A DNA stretch of 64,000 nucleotides from Pseudomonas sp. FEN (GTDB lineage Bacteria > Pseudomonadota > Gammaproteobacteria > Pseudomonadales > Pseudomonadaceae): the NCBI RefSeq assembly GCF_904067045.1, contig NZ_CAJFDC010000007.1:372001-436000 (forward strand), in the 5' to 3' direction. Positions 17,543 through 28,090 of the stretch are shown here, one piece after another. The notes under the pieces were generated by a model. The model was given only the letters and a program-made list of their open reading frames with translations, was not told the origin of the DNA and ran no database searches. The translations under genes were made by a program, and so were the position numbers. Every line of letters starts with the position of its first letter. Position 1 is the first letter of the stretch.

Positions 17543-18679
17543 CTAATAGGCTGAATGTTCGTTGGCTTTGATCTGTGCGACGGTGACCTTGCCGCGCATG
17601 ACGCGATAGGCCCACGAGGTGTAAATCACGATCAGTGGCATGAAGATCAACACGGCCCAGAACATGATCGCCAGGCTCAGATGACTGGAAACGCTATCCC
17701 ACACGGTGAGGCTTGCGGCAGGCACCGTGGAGGATGGCATGACGAATGGAAACATTGAGACGCCGGCGGTGCTGATGACGCCGATCACCGCGAGCGATGA
17801 GGCGACAAATGCCGAAAGCGTATGGCGCAGTATCAACAGCAGCGCGGCGCCCGCCGCCCCCGCCAAACCCAGCGCCGGTAGCAGCCACAGCACAGGATAA
17901 TGGCCATAGTTGGCCATCCAGGCCCCGGCTTCGCGCACCACCGACTTGCCGAGAATATCCGGCAATCCGGCGGTATCGATGACTGAGGTAATGCGATAGC
18001 CTTCGATCGATTGCAGCCAGATGCCGGCCGCGATGAATGCACACAGCAGTACGATCGCCGCCACCACCGCGCCGTTGATTGCCCTGGACTGGATAGCCCC
18101 TTCCGTGCGATGCGCCAGATACGTGCCGCCCTGCAGGGTGATCATGGCACTGCTCACAACGCCGGTCAGCAGCGCAAAAGGGTTCAGCAGTTGCCAGAAG
18201 CTGCCGGTATACGTTGACACCAGGTAGTTGTTGAAGTGGAACGGTACGCCTTGCAGCAGGTTACCGAACGCGATCCCGAACACCAGCGGGGGTACCGCCC
18301 CACCGACAAACAGCCCCCAATCCCAAGTGCTGCGCCAGGTGGCGTTGTGGATCTTGCTGCGATAGTCGAAGCCCACCGGGCGGAAGAACAACGCCCAAAG
18401 GACCAGAATCATCGCCCAGTAGAAACCGCTGAATGCCGTGGCATAGACCACCGGCCAGGCCGCGAACAAGGCGCCGCCGGCGGTGATGAACCAGACCTGG
18501 TTGCCATCCCAATGCGGCCCCACGGTGTTGATCACCACGCGCCGTTCCAGGTCATTGCGGCCCACAAAAGGCAGCAGCGTGCCGACGCCCATATCGTGGC
18601 CGTCCATAATGGCGAAGCCGATCAGCAGTACGCCAACCAGCGCCCACCAGATAACTTTCAGGGTGGCGTAATCAAGCAT
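17543..18679 (-). CDS. cydB: Cytochrome bd ubiquinol oxidase subunit II
   Basis: A 378-residue, nine-helix subunit II of cytochrome bd, which reduces O2 to water with quinol at low oxygen. The start MLDYATLKVIWWALVGVLLI and the following GFAIMDGHDMGVG loop are typical of E. coli-type CydB; GPHWDGNQVWFITAGGALFA follows near residue 56. It overlaps the end of cydA by eight bases. The length equals that of E. coli CydB. Confidence 0.96.
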   Translation of the reverse strand: MLDYATLKVIWWALVGVLLIGFAIMDGHDMGVGTLLPFVGRNDLERRVVINTVGPHWDGNQVWFITAGGALFAAWPVVYATAFSGFYWAMILVLWALFFRPVGFDYRSKIHNATWRSTWDWGLFVGGAVPPLVFGIAFGNLLQGVPFHFNNYLVSTYTGSFWQLLNPFALLTGVVSSAMITLQGGTYLAHRTEGAIQSRAINGAVVAAIVLLCAFIAAGIWLQSIEGYRITSVIDTAGLPDILGKSVVREAGAWMANYGHYPVLWLLPALGLAGAAGAALLLILRHTLSAFVASSLAVIGVISTAGVSMFPFVMPSSTVPAASLTVWDSVSSHLSLAIMFWAVLIFMPLIVIYTSWAYRVMRGKVTVAQIKANEHSAY

Positions 18680-20243
18680 GATGGAGTTCCTTCAAATGGG
18701 CATCGTGGGCATAACGGCCGGTACCGAGACTGCCAGGCCCCTGGCGGGCGAACTTGACCATCAGGAACATTTCAACCATCAGCAACACGGTGTAGAAAAC
18801 AACGAATCCGGCCAGCGAGCCATACAGGTTGTTGATGCTCAGCGTGGAGACGCTCATGTGGGTCGGCAGCACACCGTAAATCGTCCAGGGCTGACGACCA
18901 TATTCGGCGACGAACCAGCCCAGTTCACAGGACAGCCAGGGCGCGGGCAGCATGAGCAGCGCCCAGCGCAGCAGCCAACGGCATCGTGTGCAGCTCGACT
19001 TCAAGGTGCTCCAGAAGGCCAGGCCGAAGAGCATAAGCATGGTAAAACCAAGCGCCACCATGATCCGAAATGCCCAGAACATAGGGGTCACGCGCGGTAC
19101 GGTATCGTTGACGGCCTTGTCGATAATGGCCGGGGTGGCCTGGTTGACGTCCTCGACATACTTTTTCAGCAGCAGGCCGAAACCGAGGTCGGCTTTATAT
19201 TCTTCGAACTGCCGTAAAGCCGCTGGATCGTCACGATGCGCGCGCAGCGCTTCAAGTGCATTGACCGCGGTGATGCCACGCAGGATGCGCGCGCGGTTTT
19301 TTTCCTTGATGTCATGAATACCTGGAATCTGCTTGCTGACCGAGCGGGTACCGATCAGGCCCATCAGCCATGGCACTTCGACTTCCCAGTTATTCTTGGA
19401 CTCGGCTTCGTTGATGCTGGCCAGCAAGGTCAGGCCCGCCGGCGCCGGCTTGGTTTCCCACATGGCTTCCATGGCGGCCATCTTGGTTTGCTGTGCCTCA
19501 CCCACCGTGTAGCCGGACTCGTCACCCAGCACAATCACGCTCAGCACCGAGGCCAGGCCGAAGGCTGCCGCCACCCGGAAGCTACGCTTGGCAAACTCGA
19601 CATCGCGATTCTTGAGCAGGTACCAACTCGAAATCGACAGCACGAACATCGAGCCGGTGACGTAACCCGCCGAGACGGTGTGCACGAACTTGGCCTGCGC
19701 CACCGGATTGAAAACCACCGCCCAGAAGTCGACCATTTCCATGCGCATGGTGATGTAGCTGAATTCCGATCCCACCGGGTTCTGCATCCAGCCATTGGCA
19801 ATCAGGATCCACAACGCCGACAGGTTGGTACCAATCGCCATCAGCAGGGTGACCAACAAGTGGTGCTCTTTCTTTAGACGATCCCAACCGAAGAAGAACA
19901 AACCGATCATGGTCGATTCAAGGAAGAACGCCATCAGACCTTCGATGGCCAGCGGCGCACCGAAGATATCGCCGACGTAGTGCGAGTAATACGCCCAGTT
20001 GGTGCCGAACTGAAATTCCAGCGTGATCCCTGTTGTCACCCCCAGGGCGAAGTTGATGCCGAACAGCTTGCCCCAATAACGCGTCATGTCTTTCCAGATC
20101 ACATTCCCGGTCATCACATAGACGCTTTCCATGATGACCAGCAGCCAGACCATGCCAACCGTGAGCGGTACAAAAAGAAAGTGGTAAAGCGCAGTGGCCG
20201 CGAACTGCAGCCGTGACAAATCCACCAGTTGTTCTGAAATCAC
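18672..20243 (-). CDS. cydA: Cytochrome bd ubiquinol oxidase subunit I (long Q-loop type)
   Basis: A 523-residue subunit I carrying the three haems and the quinol site. SRLQFAATALYHFLFVPL places the haem b595 ligand His at about residue 21. The quinol motif GRQPWTIYGVLPTHMSVS is near residue 445. The stretch from about residue 250 to 380 is the long Q-loop, as in E. coli bd-I, so this is a true CydAB enzyme and not the short-loop cyanide-insensitive type. cydP lies immediately upstream and cydB overlaps the end. Confidence 0.97.
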   Translation of the reverse strand: MISEQLVDLSRLQFAATALYHFLFVPLTVGMVWLLVIMESVYVMTGNVIWKDMTRYWGKLFGINFALGVTTGITLEFQFGTNWAYYSHYVGDIFGAPLAIEGLMAFFLESTMIGLFFFGWDRLKKEHHLLVTLLMAIGTNLSALWILIANGWMQNPVGSEFSYITMRMEMVDFWAVVFNPVAQAKFVHTVSAGYVTGSMFVLSISSWYLLKNRDVEFAKRSFRVAAAFGLASVLSVIVLGDESGYTVGEAQQTKMAAMEAMWETKPAPAGLTLLASINEAESKNNWEVEVPWLMGLIGTRSVSKQIPGIHDIKEKNRARILRGITAVNALEALRAHRDDPAALRQFEEYKADLGFGLLLKKYVEDVNQATPAIIDKAVNDTVPRVTPMFWAFRIMVALGFTMLMLFGLAFWSTLKSSCTRCRWLLRWALLMLPAPWLSCELGWFVAEYGRQPWTIYGVLPTHMSVSTLSINNLYGSLAGFVVFYTVLLMVEMFLMVKFARQGPGSLGTGRYAHDAHLKELHHA

Positions 20244-20431
20244 TTACTTGCCCCTTGAGCCGATTGAGTCGAGGTGGGTACGCCAAGCCTGTCACTGATG
20301 GTGTTCGAATCGACGCTGACGCGCGAATCCCGGATGAACAGCCACCACAGCACTGTCAGCAGCATCAGCTTGATCAGTACTGCCGTAAGCAGATAACGCC
20401 GCAGTCGTTTGTCGGAAAGTGTCATGACCAT
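20240..20431 (-). CDS. cydP: Cytochrome oxidase putative small subunit CydP
   Basis: A 63-residue protein with one membrane segment (residues 12-33, YLLTAVLIKLMLLTVLWWLF) followed by a periplasmic-looking polar tail starting IRDSRVSV. Small proteins of this type precede cydA in many gamma-proteobacteria and are named CydP. Its stop overlaps the cydA start by four bases (ATGA), which makes it the first gene of the operon. MTLSDKRLRRY, two codons in, is an alternative start. Confidence 0.8.
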   Translation of the reverse strand: MVMTLSDKRLRRYLLTAVLIKLMLLTVLWWLFIRDSRVSVDSNTISDRLGVPTSTQSAQGASK

Positions 20432-20460
20432 GTGCTAGCACGTCGTATGCCAAGTAGAAA

Positions 20461-20489
20461 TATCTATTTCTATTACTTGATAACCACAA
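20461..20489 (-). promoter_or_regulatory. Candidate sigma70 promoter of the cyd operon
   Basis: On the minus strand TTGTGG (-35) and TAGATA (-10) are 17 bases apart, about 30 bases upstream of cydP. A half-site TTGAT for an Anr/FNR-type regulator lies inside the spacer on the plus strand, but its second half is poor, so oxygen control by Anr is only a possibility. Confidence 0.35.
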
Positions 20490-20931
20490 CTGAAACGTTT
20501 CTTTGACAAGGCTCCAGGCGCCCAGGCAGCTCAATGCACCGCCAGACTGCCAGGCAGCAGTCCGTTGTGGCACTGCCACCCCGCCAATAAACACTGCCAG
20601 TGGCAGTCATTGACAGGCGAGTACAGCGATACTCAGTCCCTGAACCCAAACCAAACCCTACAAAATCAATCAGATGATTCCAGCCGCCAGTACATTCTTT
20701 ACCTGGCAGACTTGTTGCTTTGTTACTCAAGTCAGCTTCAAGTGCGAGCGGCGCGGCAAACGCCCTGCTGAGAAGATAGACCATGAGCGTGAAGTTACAC
20801 GTCGTCTGTTCCGGCCCCCCGGGGCAATCCTGGTGACTGGGCACGGGTAAGTCGTCGTGTTGCGCTTGGCCAGGCCGGCATATTGTTTACTGCGCTGGAG
20901 ACCCGGCGTAGCCATTGATCGGGAGATCGCC
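20490..20931. other. Intergenic region upstream of cydP
   Basis: About 440 bases between the cyd operon and the DUF2892 gene. I see no gene with a ribosome site. The inverted words GTGGCACTGCCACC and CACTGCCAGTGGCAGT near 20566-20605 are local dyads and could be regulatory. Confidence 0.35.
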
Positions 20932-21120
20932 ATGAACGCAAACATTGGAACCATTGATCGTAGTCTGCGCATTGTCATCGGCCTGCTGCTCATTGGCCTC
21001 AGTCTGTCGGGTGTGATCGGTTGGTGGGGCTGGATCGGCGTGGTGCCGCTGGCCACCGGCATTTTCAGTTTCTGCCCGGTCTATAGGCTGCTGGGCATCA
21101 GAACCTGCAAGCGCGGCTGA
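20932..21120 (+). CDS. DUF2892 (YgaP-like transmembrane) protein
   Basis: A 62-residue inner-membrane protein. MNANIGTIDRSLRIVIG is the usual DUF2892 start, then two hydrophobic helices with a GWWGWIG turn, and the C-terminal CPVYRLLG motif. GGGAGA precedes the ATG at 20932. Related domains anchor rhodanese YgaP; this one stands alone and its role is unknown. Confidence 0.87.
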   Translation: MNANIGTIDRSLRIVIGLLLIGLSLSGVIGWWGWIGVVPLATGIFSFCPVYRLLGIRTCKRG

Positions 21121-21208
21121 AAGACAACCGTTGCACAGTGGCGGGCGCCTGGGGCGCCCGTAGTCGTTTATAGCGGCGTGGTGTCGAGTGCGTTTTTGGA
21201 TCAAGCCG

Positions 21209-23361
21209 TTATGCTTTCCGCGGCTTCACTCTAGCCGTGGCCTCGGCGACCAAAGGGTCATCCGGCCAATAGTGCTTGGGATACCTGCCCTTCAGATCCT
21301 TCTTCACTTCGGCATAGGTGCTGCGCCAGAAGTTCGCCAAATCCTGGGTCACCTGTACCGGGCGCCGGGCTGGCGACAGCAGGTGCAATTTCACCACCTG
21401 ACGGCCCCCGGCAATCCGTGGCGTCTCGGCCAGGCCGAACAATTCCTGCAAGCGCACCGCCAGGATCGGCGGCTGTTCGCTGTAGTCCAGGCGAATCGAC
21501 GAGCCCGAGGGCACGCTCAGATGATGTGGCGCCAACTCGTCCAGCCGTTGCGGCAACGGCCAGGGCAACAGGCCGTGAAGAATCCCGGCCAGCTCCAGGT
21601 TGGCGAAATGACTCAGCCGCGAGACCCGCCCCAGATACGGTTTGAGCCACTGTTCAAGGGTTGCCAGCAAGCTCTTGTCGCTGACATCCGGCCATTCGCT
21701 CTGACCCGGCCCGTCCAGGTCCAGTTGGCGTAACAAGGCCACCCGCGCCTGCCATTGACGCAGTTCCGGGGTCCAGGGCAACAGCTCCAGGCCCTTGCGC
21801 CGAACCAGATTGACCAGTGCCTGGCTGCGCGCCGCCTCGTCCAGCCCGGTCAGGGGTTCGCGCCCGAGGATCAGTTCGCCGACCTTGCGCTGGCGCTCAG
21901 CCCGCAGCACGCCTTCGCGCTCGTCCCAGTCCAGTTGGTCGAGCATGCTCACCTGCTCGGCCAGCACCGTGTCGAACAGGCCCGGATCGAACTCCGCCGC
22001 CAGGTAGATACGCTCTTCACGCTGGCCCTGACGGCTGCCCAGGTCGGCCACCACCAGCCAGGGTTGTTTCATCAGGCTGTCGGTTTCGCTGAACAAGGCC
22101 GCCCGACCGTTGGCCAGCCGATACTCCGCGCTACCTTCGCGCCGCTGTTGCGCGACCCGATCCGGATACGCCAGGGCCAACAGCGCGCCCAGCCAGCGCG
22201 GGTGATCCGGGTCGGCCACCGGCTCGCTGGCCGAGCCGCGCAAATAGCCGCGATACTGTCGCGCCAGTTGCCGAGCCCGCTGCACGCCGCCCTGGGCACC
22301 GCGTGTCGCCCGCGCCTCCCCAACCAGCAGGGCCAGCCGCGTATGCAGGTCGGCCCCACCGCCACGCTGGATATCCCGCTCACCCAACAGCGCCGCGACA
22401 TCACAGGCCATGCTCGCCAGCCCCAACGCCTGCCCGCGCAACAGCAAATGGGCGATACGCGGATGGGCCGGCAACTCGGCCATGGCCTGGCCATGATTCG
22501 TCAAGGCGTACTCGGCGTCGCCCTTGCCAACCAGCGCACCGAGCCGCTGCAGCAGGTCCTGTGCCTGGGCATAGGCGGCGGCCGGTGGCGCATCCAGCCA
22601 TACCAGTTCGCCGGGGGCCACGCCCCAGCGCGCCAACTGCAAGGCCAGCCCGGCCAGGTCCGCCTGGAGAATTTCCGCGCTGCCATAGGCCGCCAGCTGT
22701 TCATGCTGGGCTTCGGACCACAAGCGATAACACACTCCCGGTTCCAGGCGTCCGGCCCGGCCCGCGCGCTGGGTGGCGCTGGCCCGGGAGATACGCTGGG
22801 TGTCAAGGCGGGTCATGCCGCTGCCGGGATCGAAGCGCGGCACCCGCGCCAGGCCGGCGTCGATCACCACCCGCACGCCATTGATAGTCAGGCTGGTTTC
22901 GGCGATGTTGGTCGCCAGCACCACCTTGCGCTTGCCCGCCGGTGCCGGCTCGATGGCCGCGCGCTGGGCCGCCAGGTCCAGCTCGCCATGCAGCGGGCAC
23001 AGCAGCACATCGGCGCGTCCGTTCAGACTTTCCTCCAGTTGCTGGTGTACCCGGCAGATCTCCGCCTGGCCCGGCAGGAACACCAGCAGGCTACCGTGTT
23101 CGGCGTCCAGCGCCTCGTGCACGGTCTGCACCACTCGCGGCTCGATGAATTCGCCGGGCTGAAAGGCCCGCCCCCAGCGCATCGCCACCGGGAACATACG
23201 GCCCTCGCTGCGTACCACCGGTGCATCACCGAGCAGACTGGCCAGGCGTTCGCCCTCCAGCGTGGCGGACATCAGCAGGAGCTTCAGCGGCTGCTCGTCG
23301 CGAAACATCTGCCGACCGTTGAGGCTCAAGGCCAGAGCCAGGTCGGCGTCCAGGCTGCGTT
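21209..23361 (-). pseudogene. hrpB: Native hrpB, 3' fragment (residues after the DEFH box)
   Basis: This is the distal four-fifths of the host's HrpB, a DExH-box ATP-dependent helicase. It begins mid-codon right after the DEFH motif, reading RSLDADLALALSLNG, then has SAT (motif III), the helicase C domain with LATNIAETSLTI and QRAGRAGR, the HA2 domain, and the HrpB-specific C-terminus ending ATARVKPRKA. It has no start codon of its own. The missing 127 codons lie 33.8 kb away at 57144-57525. The break is abrupt at 23361, where the sequence turns AT-rich. Confidence 0.95.
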
Positions 23362-23381
23362 AATGCACTTGACCGATTGCA
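23352..23381. other. Left junction of the island (attL)
   Basis: hrpB homology ends with CAGGCTGCGTT at 23361. Island DNA continues AATGCACTTGACCGATTGCA. The last nine bases, CCGATTGCA (23373-23381), recur inverted at the other end (57130-57138). Counting from that word, the left end carries six more bases (AATGCA) than the right. These could be a coupling sequence brought from an earlier site, as in Tn916-type recombination. Confidence 0.72.
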
Positions 23382-23451
23382 TGTTCCTATCAAAATCTAA
23401 CAAACATTTTAAATACAATATCTTAGCTGCATTCAGAACGAGCAGAATCAA

Positions 23452-25740
23452 TTGACAATCATCAGAAAAACCGCGTACCTAGCCAACTACCCGTTCAGGG
23501 CACTGTCGCGAGAGGTCGTCGCCTTGATGGAGCGCATAGCTGAAGGCTACAAAAGCCCATCGGCGGTGCTGATCAAGCTCTTCGAATGTTACTGCGATCT
23601 GCAGGGCGCGAAGGTTTCGTACATCAGCTTGTCCAGTCCCTCGTACCAAAAGCTGGCTCGAGGCTTCTTGGGGGCTCTGGAGGGCACCGATTTCGTTGAC
23701 AACGGCGAATTGTCTCGGAGGGTGTTCATTCGTGCGTTCGCAGAAACCCACAACCTCATTCGAGCAGAAATACCTGGCATGGAGGAGCTGAGGGTTGACC
23801 CAGACAGCATGGCGAGCAACGTCTCGCTGTGGCAGGCGCAGCGCTCCAAATTGGATGAAGAAAGCCTTAGGTACTGGAATGGGTGGGGAATCCCCTCTCA
23901 GAAAAAGGGGCGGGAGTATTTCCTCTACCTGCCGTGCTTGTGGGTAAGCCACGGTAAAGAATTTACTGAGGAATTCTATCGCCACTGGCAGCTTCATTTT
24001 AAGAAGTATGCTCAACCTCCATACACGGTGTTGAACAAGATGGCCAAATACCTTTCGGAACACGGCGAAGATTGGCCATCCGTAACGTTCCAGCATCCCC
24101 GGATGATCAAGGCGTTCTTCTTGGCTTTCATGAAGGATTTCTTCCTCACTGCCCACAAGCAAAAGAACAACATTAACTCACAGATCCGAAGCTGGAACTC
24201 GTTCATCACCCAATGCGAGGAGACTTTCATCGAAACGGGCGTGTGGGCAATGCCATTTCAAGGCGGCCTTCCCAAGCCCATTGCAAGGCCTGACCTGGGC
24301 ATTGGAACACATAAGAAAATGCGCGAAGATGGTGTTGTGGTGCATGAGAAGCTGATTACGCCAGTTCCCCTTCACGTGACCGACGAGGAAGCAATCGAGA
24401 TCATCTTCCACAACATCGAATCTGACATCTCGGTCGTTAAACTATGGGCCACTGAACAATGCCGACAGCTTTGGTCTAGAGTTCAGGAGCGTAAAGCGCT
24501 AGCTAAACTTGGCGAGCCCATTCAGCGGCGTGGCAGTACAAAGTCAGTAGAGCAATTGGGCCTGGAAAATATCTGCGCTACGTTTGAGCAAGATGGGTTT
24601 CAAACCGACAAAACCTATTTGACGACCCGTTTCGGAAGCGGCAACAGGGTCGAGGTAGCCAACCTGCTTGGCCTTCCAACTTCCGATAAACTTTTCCCCT
24701 ATCAGTGTTTGCTTGTGATCCAGCACCCAGAGATCACTCCAAGTTTTCTGCTCAAATTTTCTCTCTTTGACGACAATGGGGACTATATCGGATTTATTAA
24801 AAACGATACCGGCGCCAACCTCATCGGCTACAAAGATCGCAAAGGCAAAAATCGAAGTGAGCAGGTGATTGAGCTCACCGCTGAGTCCCAGCAATGGATC
24901 GAAGAGATTATCGAGATCACTGAGCCGTTGAGAAAGGTTCTGCGCAAGGAAGGAAACCCCATTTGGAAGGAACTATTTATTAGTTGCGGCCTGGGCTTTT
25001 CCCCTCCAAGCAGCTCGACTATCCCTATCTGGAACAGCTGGAGGTTCGAAAAGCATCCCAAGGTTTATGAAGACCTGCGGCCTCAATTCGCCCCTTACGA
25101 ACACCTGTTAAGCTGTGGCTTGCAGCAGTTCCTTGATAGACTAACTCTTACGACTATCCGTTCGTCCTGCGGGGTGGAAGTCTATCTGCGTACAAAAAGC
25201 GTTGTCGAGATGTCCAAAGCACTCGGGCATACGCGCTATGACGCTGAATTGCTGAAACGGTATCTCCCTGATGCGATTCTGGCGTTCTTCCAGTCTCGAT
25301 GGATTCGTATATTCCAGCGCAGCTTCATATGCGAGGCGATGAAGGACAGTCCTTACTTGCTTGAGGCAACAGATTTCGCCAGCATGAATGAGCTCCACAC
25401 TTTCCTGAAAAACCATGCGCTGAAGGACATTCCAAGTTATCTCGTAAACCCTGAAAATAAGCCGAGCCCAAAACAAATCGAGTCACACAAGAGCCATGTC
25501 TACATTTCGATTGATGTAGGGATCATGACCGCTATGCTTTCCCTTGAAGCAGCGGTTAGGAACCCCAAAAAAGACCAAGAAGTGTGTGGCCTTGCAAGGT
25601 ATTGGGCAGATGTTTCCAAAGCTGTAAGCGACGAAATCGAACGCGGCAGCGACCCTCTGCTAAAAGAACACCTCAACGTTGCCAGGACTCACTGTAATCC
25701 GTCTCAAATGGAGAAAGTTATTTATGTCGCTGCCGCCTGA
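23452..25740 (+). CDS. ginA: Large tyrosine recombinase, GinA-like
   Basis: A 762-residue protein and the first gene of the gin-like operon. A C-terminal tyrosine-recombinase box is visible: RSSCGVEVYLRTKSVVEMSK near residue 570, LGHTRYD near residue 592, and the candidate nucleophile Tyr in LKRYLP near residue 603. The first 500 residues are long and poorly conserved in appearance; I could not identify the first catalytic Arg with confidence. About 130 residues follow the catalytic box, which is unusual. It starts with TTG at 23452, 90 bases from the island end. In GInts all gin genes are reported as needed for integration and excision. Confidence 0.8.
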   Translation: MTIIRKTAYLANYPFRALSREVVALMERIAEGYKSPSAVLIKLFECYCDLQGAKVSYISLSSPSYQKLARGFLGALEGTDFVDNGELSRRVFIRAFAETHNLIRAEIPGMEELRVDPDSMASNVSLWQAQRSKLDEESLRYWNGWGIPSQKKGREYFLYLPCLWVSHGKEFTEEFYRHWQLHFKKYAQPPYTVLNKMAKYLSEHGEDWPSVTFQHPRMIKAFFLAFMKDFFLTAHKQKNNINSQIRSWNSFITQCEETFIETGVWAMPFQGGLPKPIARPDLGIGTHKKMREDGVVVHEKLITPVPLHVTDEEAIEIIFHNIESDISVVKLWATEQCRQLWSRVQERKALAKLGEPIQRRGSTKSVEQLGLENICATFEQDGFQTDKTYLTTRFGSGNRVEVANLLGLPTSDKLFPYQCLLVIQHPEITPSFLLKFSLFDDNGDYIGFIKNDTGANLIGYKDRKGKNRSEQVIELTAESQQWIEEIIEITEPLRKVLRKEGNPIWKELFISCGLGFSPPSSSTIPIWNSWRFEKHPKVYEDLRPQFAPYEHLLSCGLQQFLDRLTLTTIRSSCGVEVYLRTKSVVEMSKALGHTRYDAELLKRYLPDAILAFFQSRWIRIFQRSFICEAMKDSPYLLEATDFASMNELHTFLKNHALKDIPSYLVNPENKPSPKQIESHKSHVYISIDVGIMTAMLSLEAAVRNPKKDQEVCGLARYWADVSKAVSDEIERGSDPLLKEHLNVARTHCNPSQMEKVIYVAAA

Positions 25741-27799
25741 GTTGGATTTCCTTGAGGTCTTTTTCGTTGACCCATACCAAGCTGCCAGATCGGCTGAGTG
25801 GTTACTCAGCGACTTCGATGCCAACGTCTGGGAGTATAGTTTTGGCTTCAAGGAGCCGAAATATATCGATTGGGATGTGAAACTTAACGACGGGAGCAGC
25901 CTGATCGATAAAAAGAATAAAGAGCTGCTGGACGGCTTAAAATATTTCCTCACTGGCTCAACTCATGCCAATACGGCTCCGGGCCCAAAACTCCAATGGG
26001 CCAGCGAGCTCGCGCGTGCAGTTCATATCGTCGACTTTCTGCTATTGAACGCCGAACAATTCAAGCTAGCACAATATGGGCTAGCTGGATTGGGCCGAGA
26101 TAAGTTGAAGTTGATTTTATCAGAAATCGGCTCTAGCAAAGACACTGCCGAGTCTATCTATGGCTGGTCAAAGCGCATGTCGCTTTACGGCCTCAATCTT
26201 GCCCTGAAAACTAGCAAAATTGAAATTGCACTCGCGATTGCCCAATGGCCTGAGTTGGCAATCATCACTCCAGAACAGATTGATGAAAACACACTGGACA
26301 TACCGCTCGAATTGATACCTCAAGTTAGGGCTGCTCTACACTTGAAGGGATTGTACCGTGCGTCTCGTGAAAAAGGACATACTCCAAATTCTGTACGGCT
26401 GTCGAACGAGATTTACAGAAATACACTTAGAGGTAGGTTTGAGGATAAGCCTGTCATTAAAACCCTGGCCGTCCAAAACGGTGATGACTTCGTTCGAGAA
26501 TATCCTCCGATCCCCGTCGCCACGGGAGCCCGAGACAAAATGGGTGATATCAACTTTAGCGAATATAGAAGGACGCTCTACGGCCTCGGAGGTCTTCATC
26601 ACCTTGGGGTACCTGCGCCATCAACAGAGGACTTGGTAAGCGCCAAGAATTTCACTATTGATACGGCGAGCGCTGGTAGATTCCGCTCGCTACCTTCCCA
26701 AGTCGTTTTCAGTGCCGTCAGAAATTCCATTGAGTTTTATCTCAAGCATGGATCAAAAATCGTAGACGGGTTTTGCCGTACAATAATGTACTGCAAAAAG
26801 GAAAATATCCCACTGAGCAAGTTGACAGACCAGCAATTCCAAAAGGTGGTTGGTGAAGACTTGACCTCATTAGGCGTCGAGAAACTTGGAATCTCGCGGC
26901 GAGCGGTTGACACGCCGTATGCCAGCGAGCTAAAGGGAACCAAATCCGAGTATTTTACGAAACTGCGCTCCAATCATGGATTGATTGAGTTAGTGAAGAT
27001 ACTCATTGGATGCACTCAGGTTGTTACTGGGGCGTTGATGGGCCGGCGGATCGGTGAACTGCGGGATCTGCATGCCAATGATTGCCTGGATGTCTCAGAG
27101 CAGTGGCTGGTGTTTGTCAACCGAAAAAGCACCTACAACTTGTTCGGTGCTCGGCAAGTGGAAGTGAGGCCAATCGAGCCAATCGCCGTGAAGATGATTA
27201 AAAATCTGGTCAGGATGCAGAAAATCTTGAAACGGGTTGGGTTCATTAGCGAACTCCAAGGTCTCTTCGCAAGCCCTTCCGGTAAGGGCAATGCCGTGTT
27301 TACCAAGACCTCTGTTTATAGCTTCAACCAGAATCTCGACTTGTTTTGTGATTACTTCGAAACCCAGACGAACGAAGACGGAAAGCGTTATTACATTCGC
27401 CAACATCAGCTTCGCAGGTTCTTCGCCATGCTGTTCTTCTACTCCAGCAGCTTCGGTGGACTTGAAACTCTGCAATGGATGCTAGGACATACCGACGTGA
27501 AGCATGTCTGGCATTACCTCACCGAGTCTATGGACGGCGCCACCCTGCGTGGGGCAAAAGCGCAGTTTGTGGCCGAAGCACTCCACTGCGGCGATGTAGC
27601 CAGCTTTGAAAGCTTAGCGGCCCTGTTGAAAGCTCGCTACGGTACTGAGGATTTCACCATTGTCGACACCGAGGAGCTCGAAGATTACCTGTCAGATCTG
27701 ATGGAAGAAGGCTCCTTGGAGATTGAGCCGGAATTCATTGAGGACGATGAAGGCCAGCGCTTCAAGGTAGTAGCTCGTGTCAAGCAGGTGGCAGCATGA
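25724..27799 (+). CDS. ginB: Tyrosine recombinase, GinB-like
   Basis: A 691-residue site-specific recombinase. Catalytic box I is MGRRIGELRDL near residue 440 (Arg). Box II is HQLRRFF near residue 561, followed by LGHTDVKHVWHYLTES near residue 587, which holds the second His/Arg set and the tyrosine nucleophile. The ATG at 25724 has GGAG ten bases upstream and lies inside the end of ginA (17-base overlap), so it is preferred over an upstream in-frame start. The acidic C-terminus (EELEDYLSDLMEEG) extends past the catalytic domain. It overlaps ginC by four bases, implying coupled translation. Confidence 0.87.
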   Translation: MSLPPELDFLEVFFVDPYQAARSAEWLLSDFDANVWEYSFGFKEPKYIDWDVKLNDGSSLIDKKNKELLDGLKYFLTGSTHANTAPGPKLQWASELARAVHIVDFLLLNAEQFKLAQYGLAGLGRDKLKLILSEIGSSKDTAESIYGWSKRMSLYGLNLALKTSKIEIALAIAQWPELAIITPEQIDENTLDIPLELIPQVRAALHLKGLYRASREKGHTPNSVRLSNEIYRNTLRGRFEDKPVIKTLAVQNGDDFVREYPPIPVATGARDKMGDINFSEYRRTLYGLGGLHHLGVPAPSTEDLVSAKNFTIDTASAGRFRSLPSQVVFSAVRNSIEFYLKHGSKIVDGFCRTIMYCKKENIPLSKLTDQQFQKVVGEDLTSLGVEKLGISRRAVDTPYASELKGTKSEYFTKLRSNHGLIELVKILIGCTQVVTGALMGRRIGELRDLHANDCLDVSEQWLVFVNRKSTYNLFGARQVEVRPIEPIAVKMIKNLVRMQKILKRVGFISELQGLFASPSGKGNAVFTKTSVYSFNQNLDLFCDYFETQTNEDGKRYYIRQHQLRRFFAMLFFYSSSFGGLETLQWMLGHTDVKHVWHYLTESMDGATLRGAKAQFVAEALHCGDVASFESLAALLKARYGTEDFTIVDTEELEDYLSDLMEEGSLEIEPEFIEDDEGQRFKVVARVKQVAA

Positions 27800-28090
27800 A
27801 GAAGACTGATGCTCGTGTAGAGCGCAACACATCGGCGCTTTTCACACTGGTTGAGTGCCTGGAAAAAATCCGTAGGGTTCCCGACAGCTTTAAAGGCAAC
27901 AAAGAACTGGTGGCAGCCCTGAAAAGTCAGAGTTCAACGGCAGCTCTGAGCTTCAGTTTCACAGTGGGCGAAGAGACGAAAACAACTACCCCTGTCAGCC
28001 TGAACACGCTGAAGTCTTATGCAGAAAGTAACCTGCCTACGGGTTTCAACGGGTTGAATAAACTTCGTGTCGCGGCCCTTGAAGCGCTAG

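Noticed and set aside
23362..23372. Direct repeat (classical att duplication) at the island ends
   Set aside because: No shared direct repeat longer than two or three bases is seen at the junctions; the ends are related by an inverted word instead.
21755..23455. 566-codon plus-strand frame over the hrpB fragment
   Set aside because: It lacks a family match and is antisense to a clear HrpB helicase; high GC keeps such frames open by chance.
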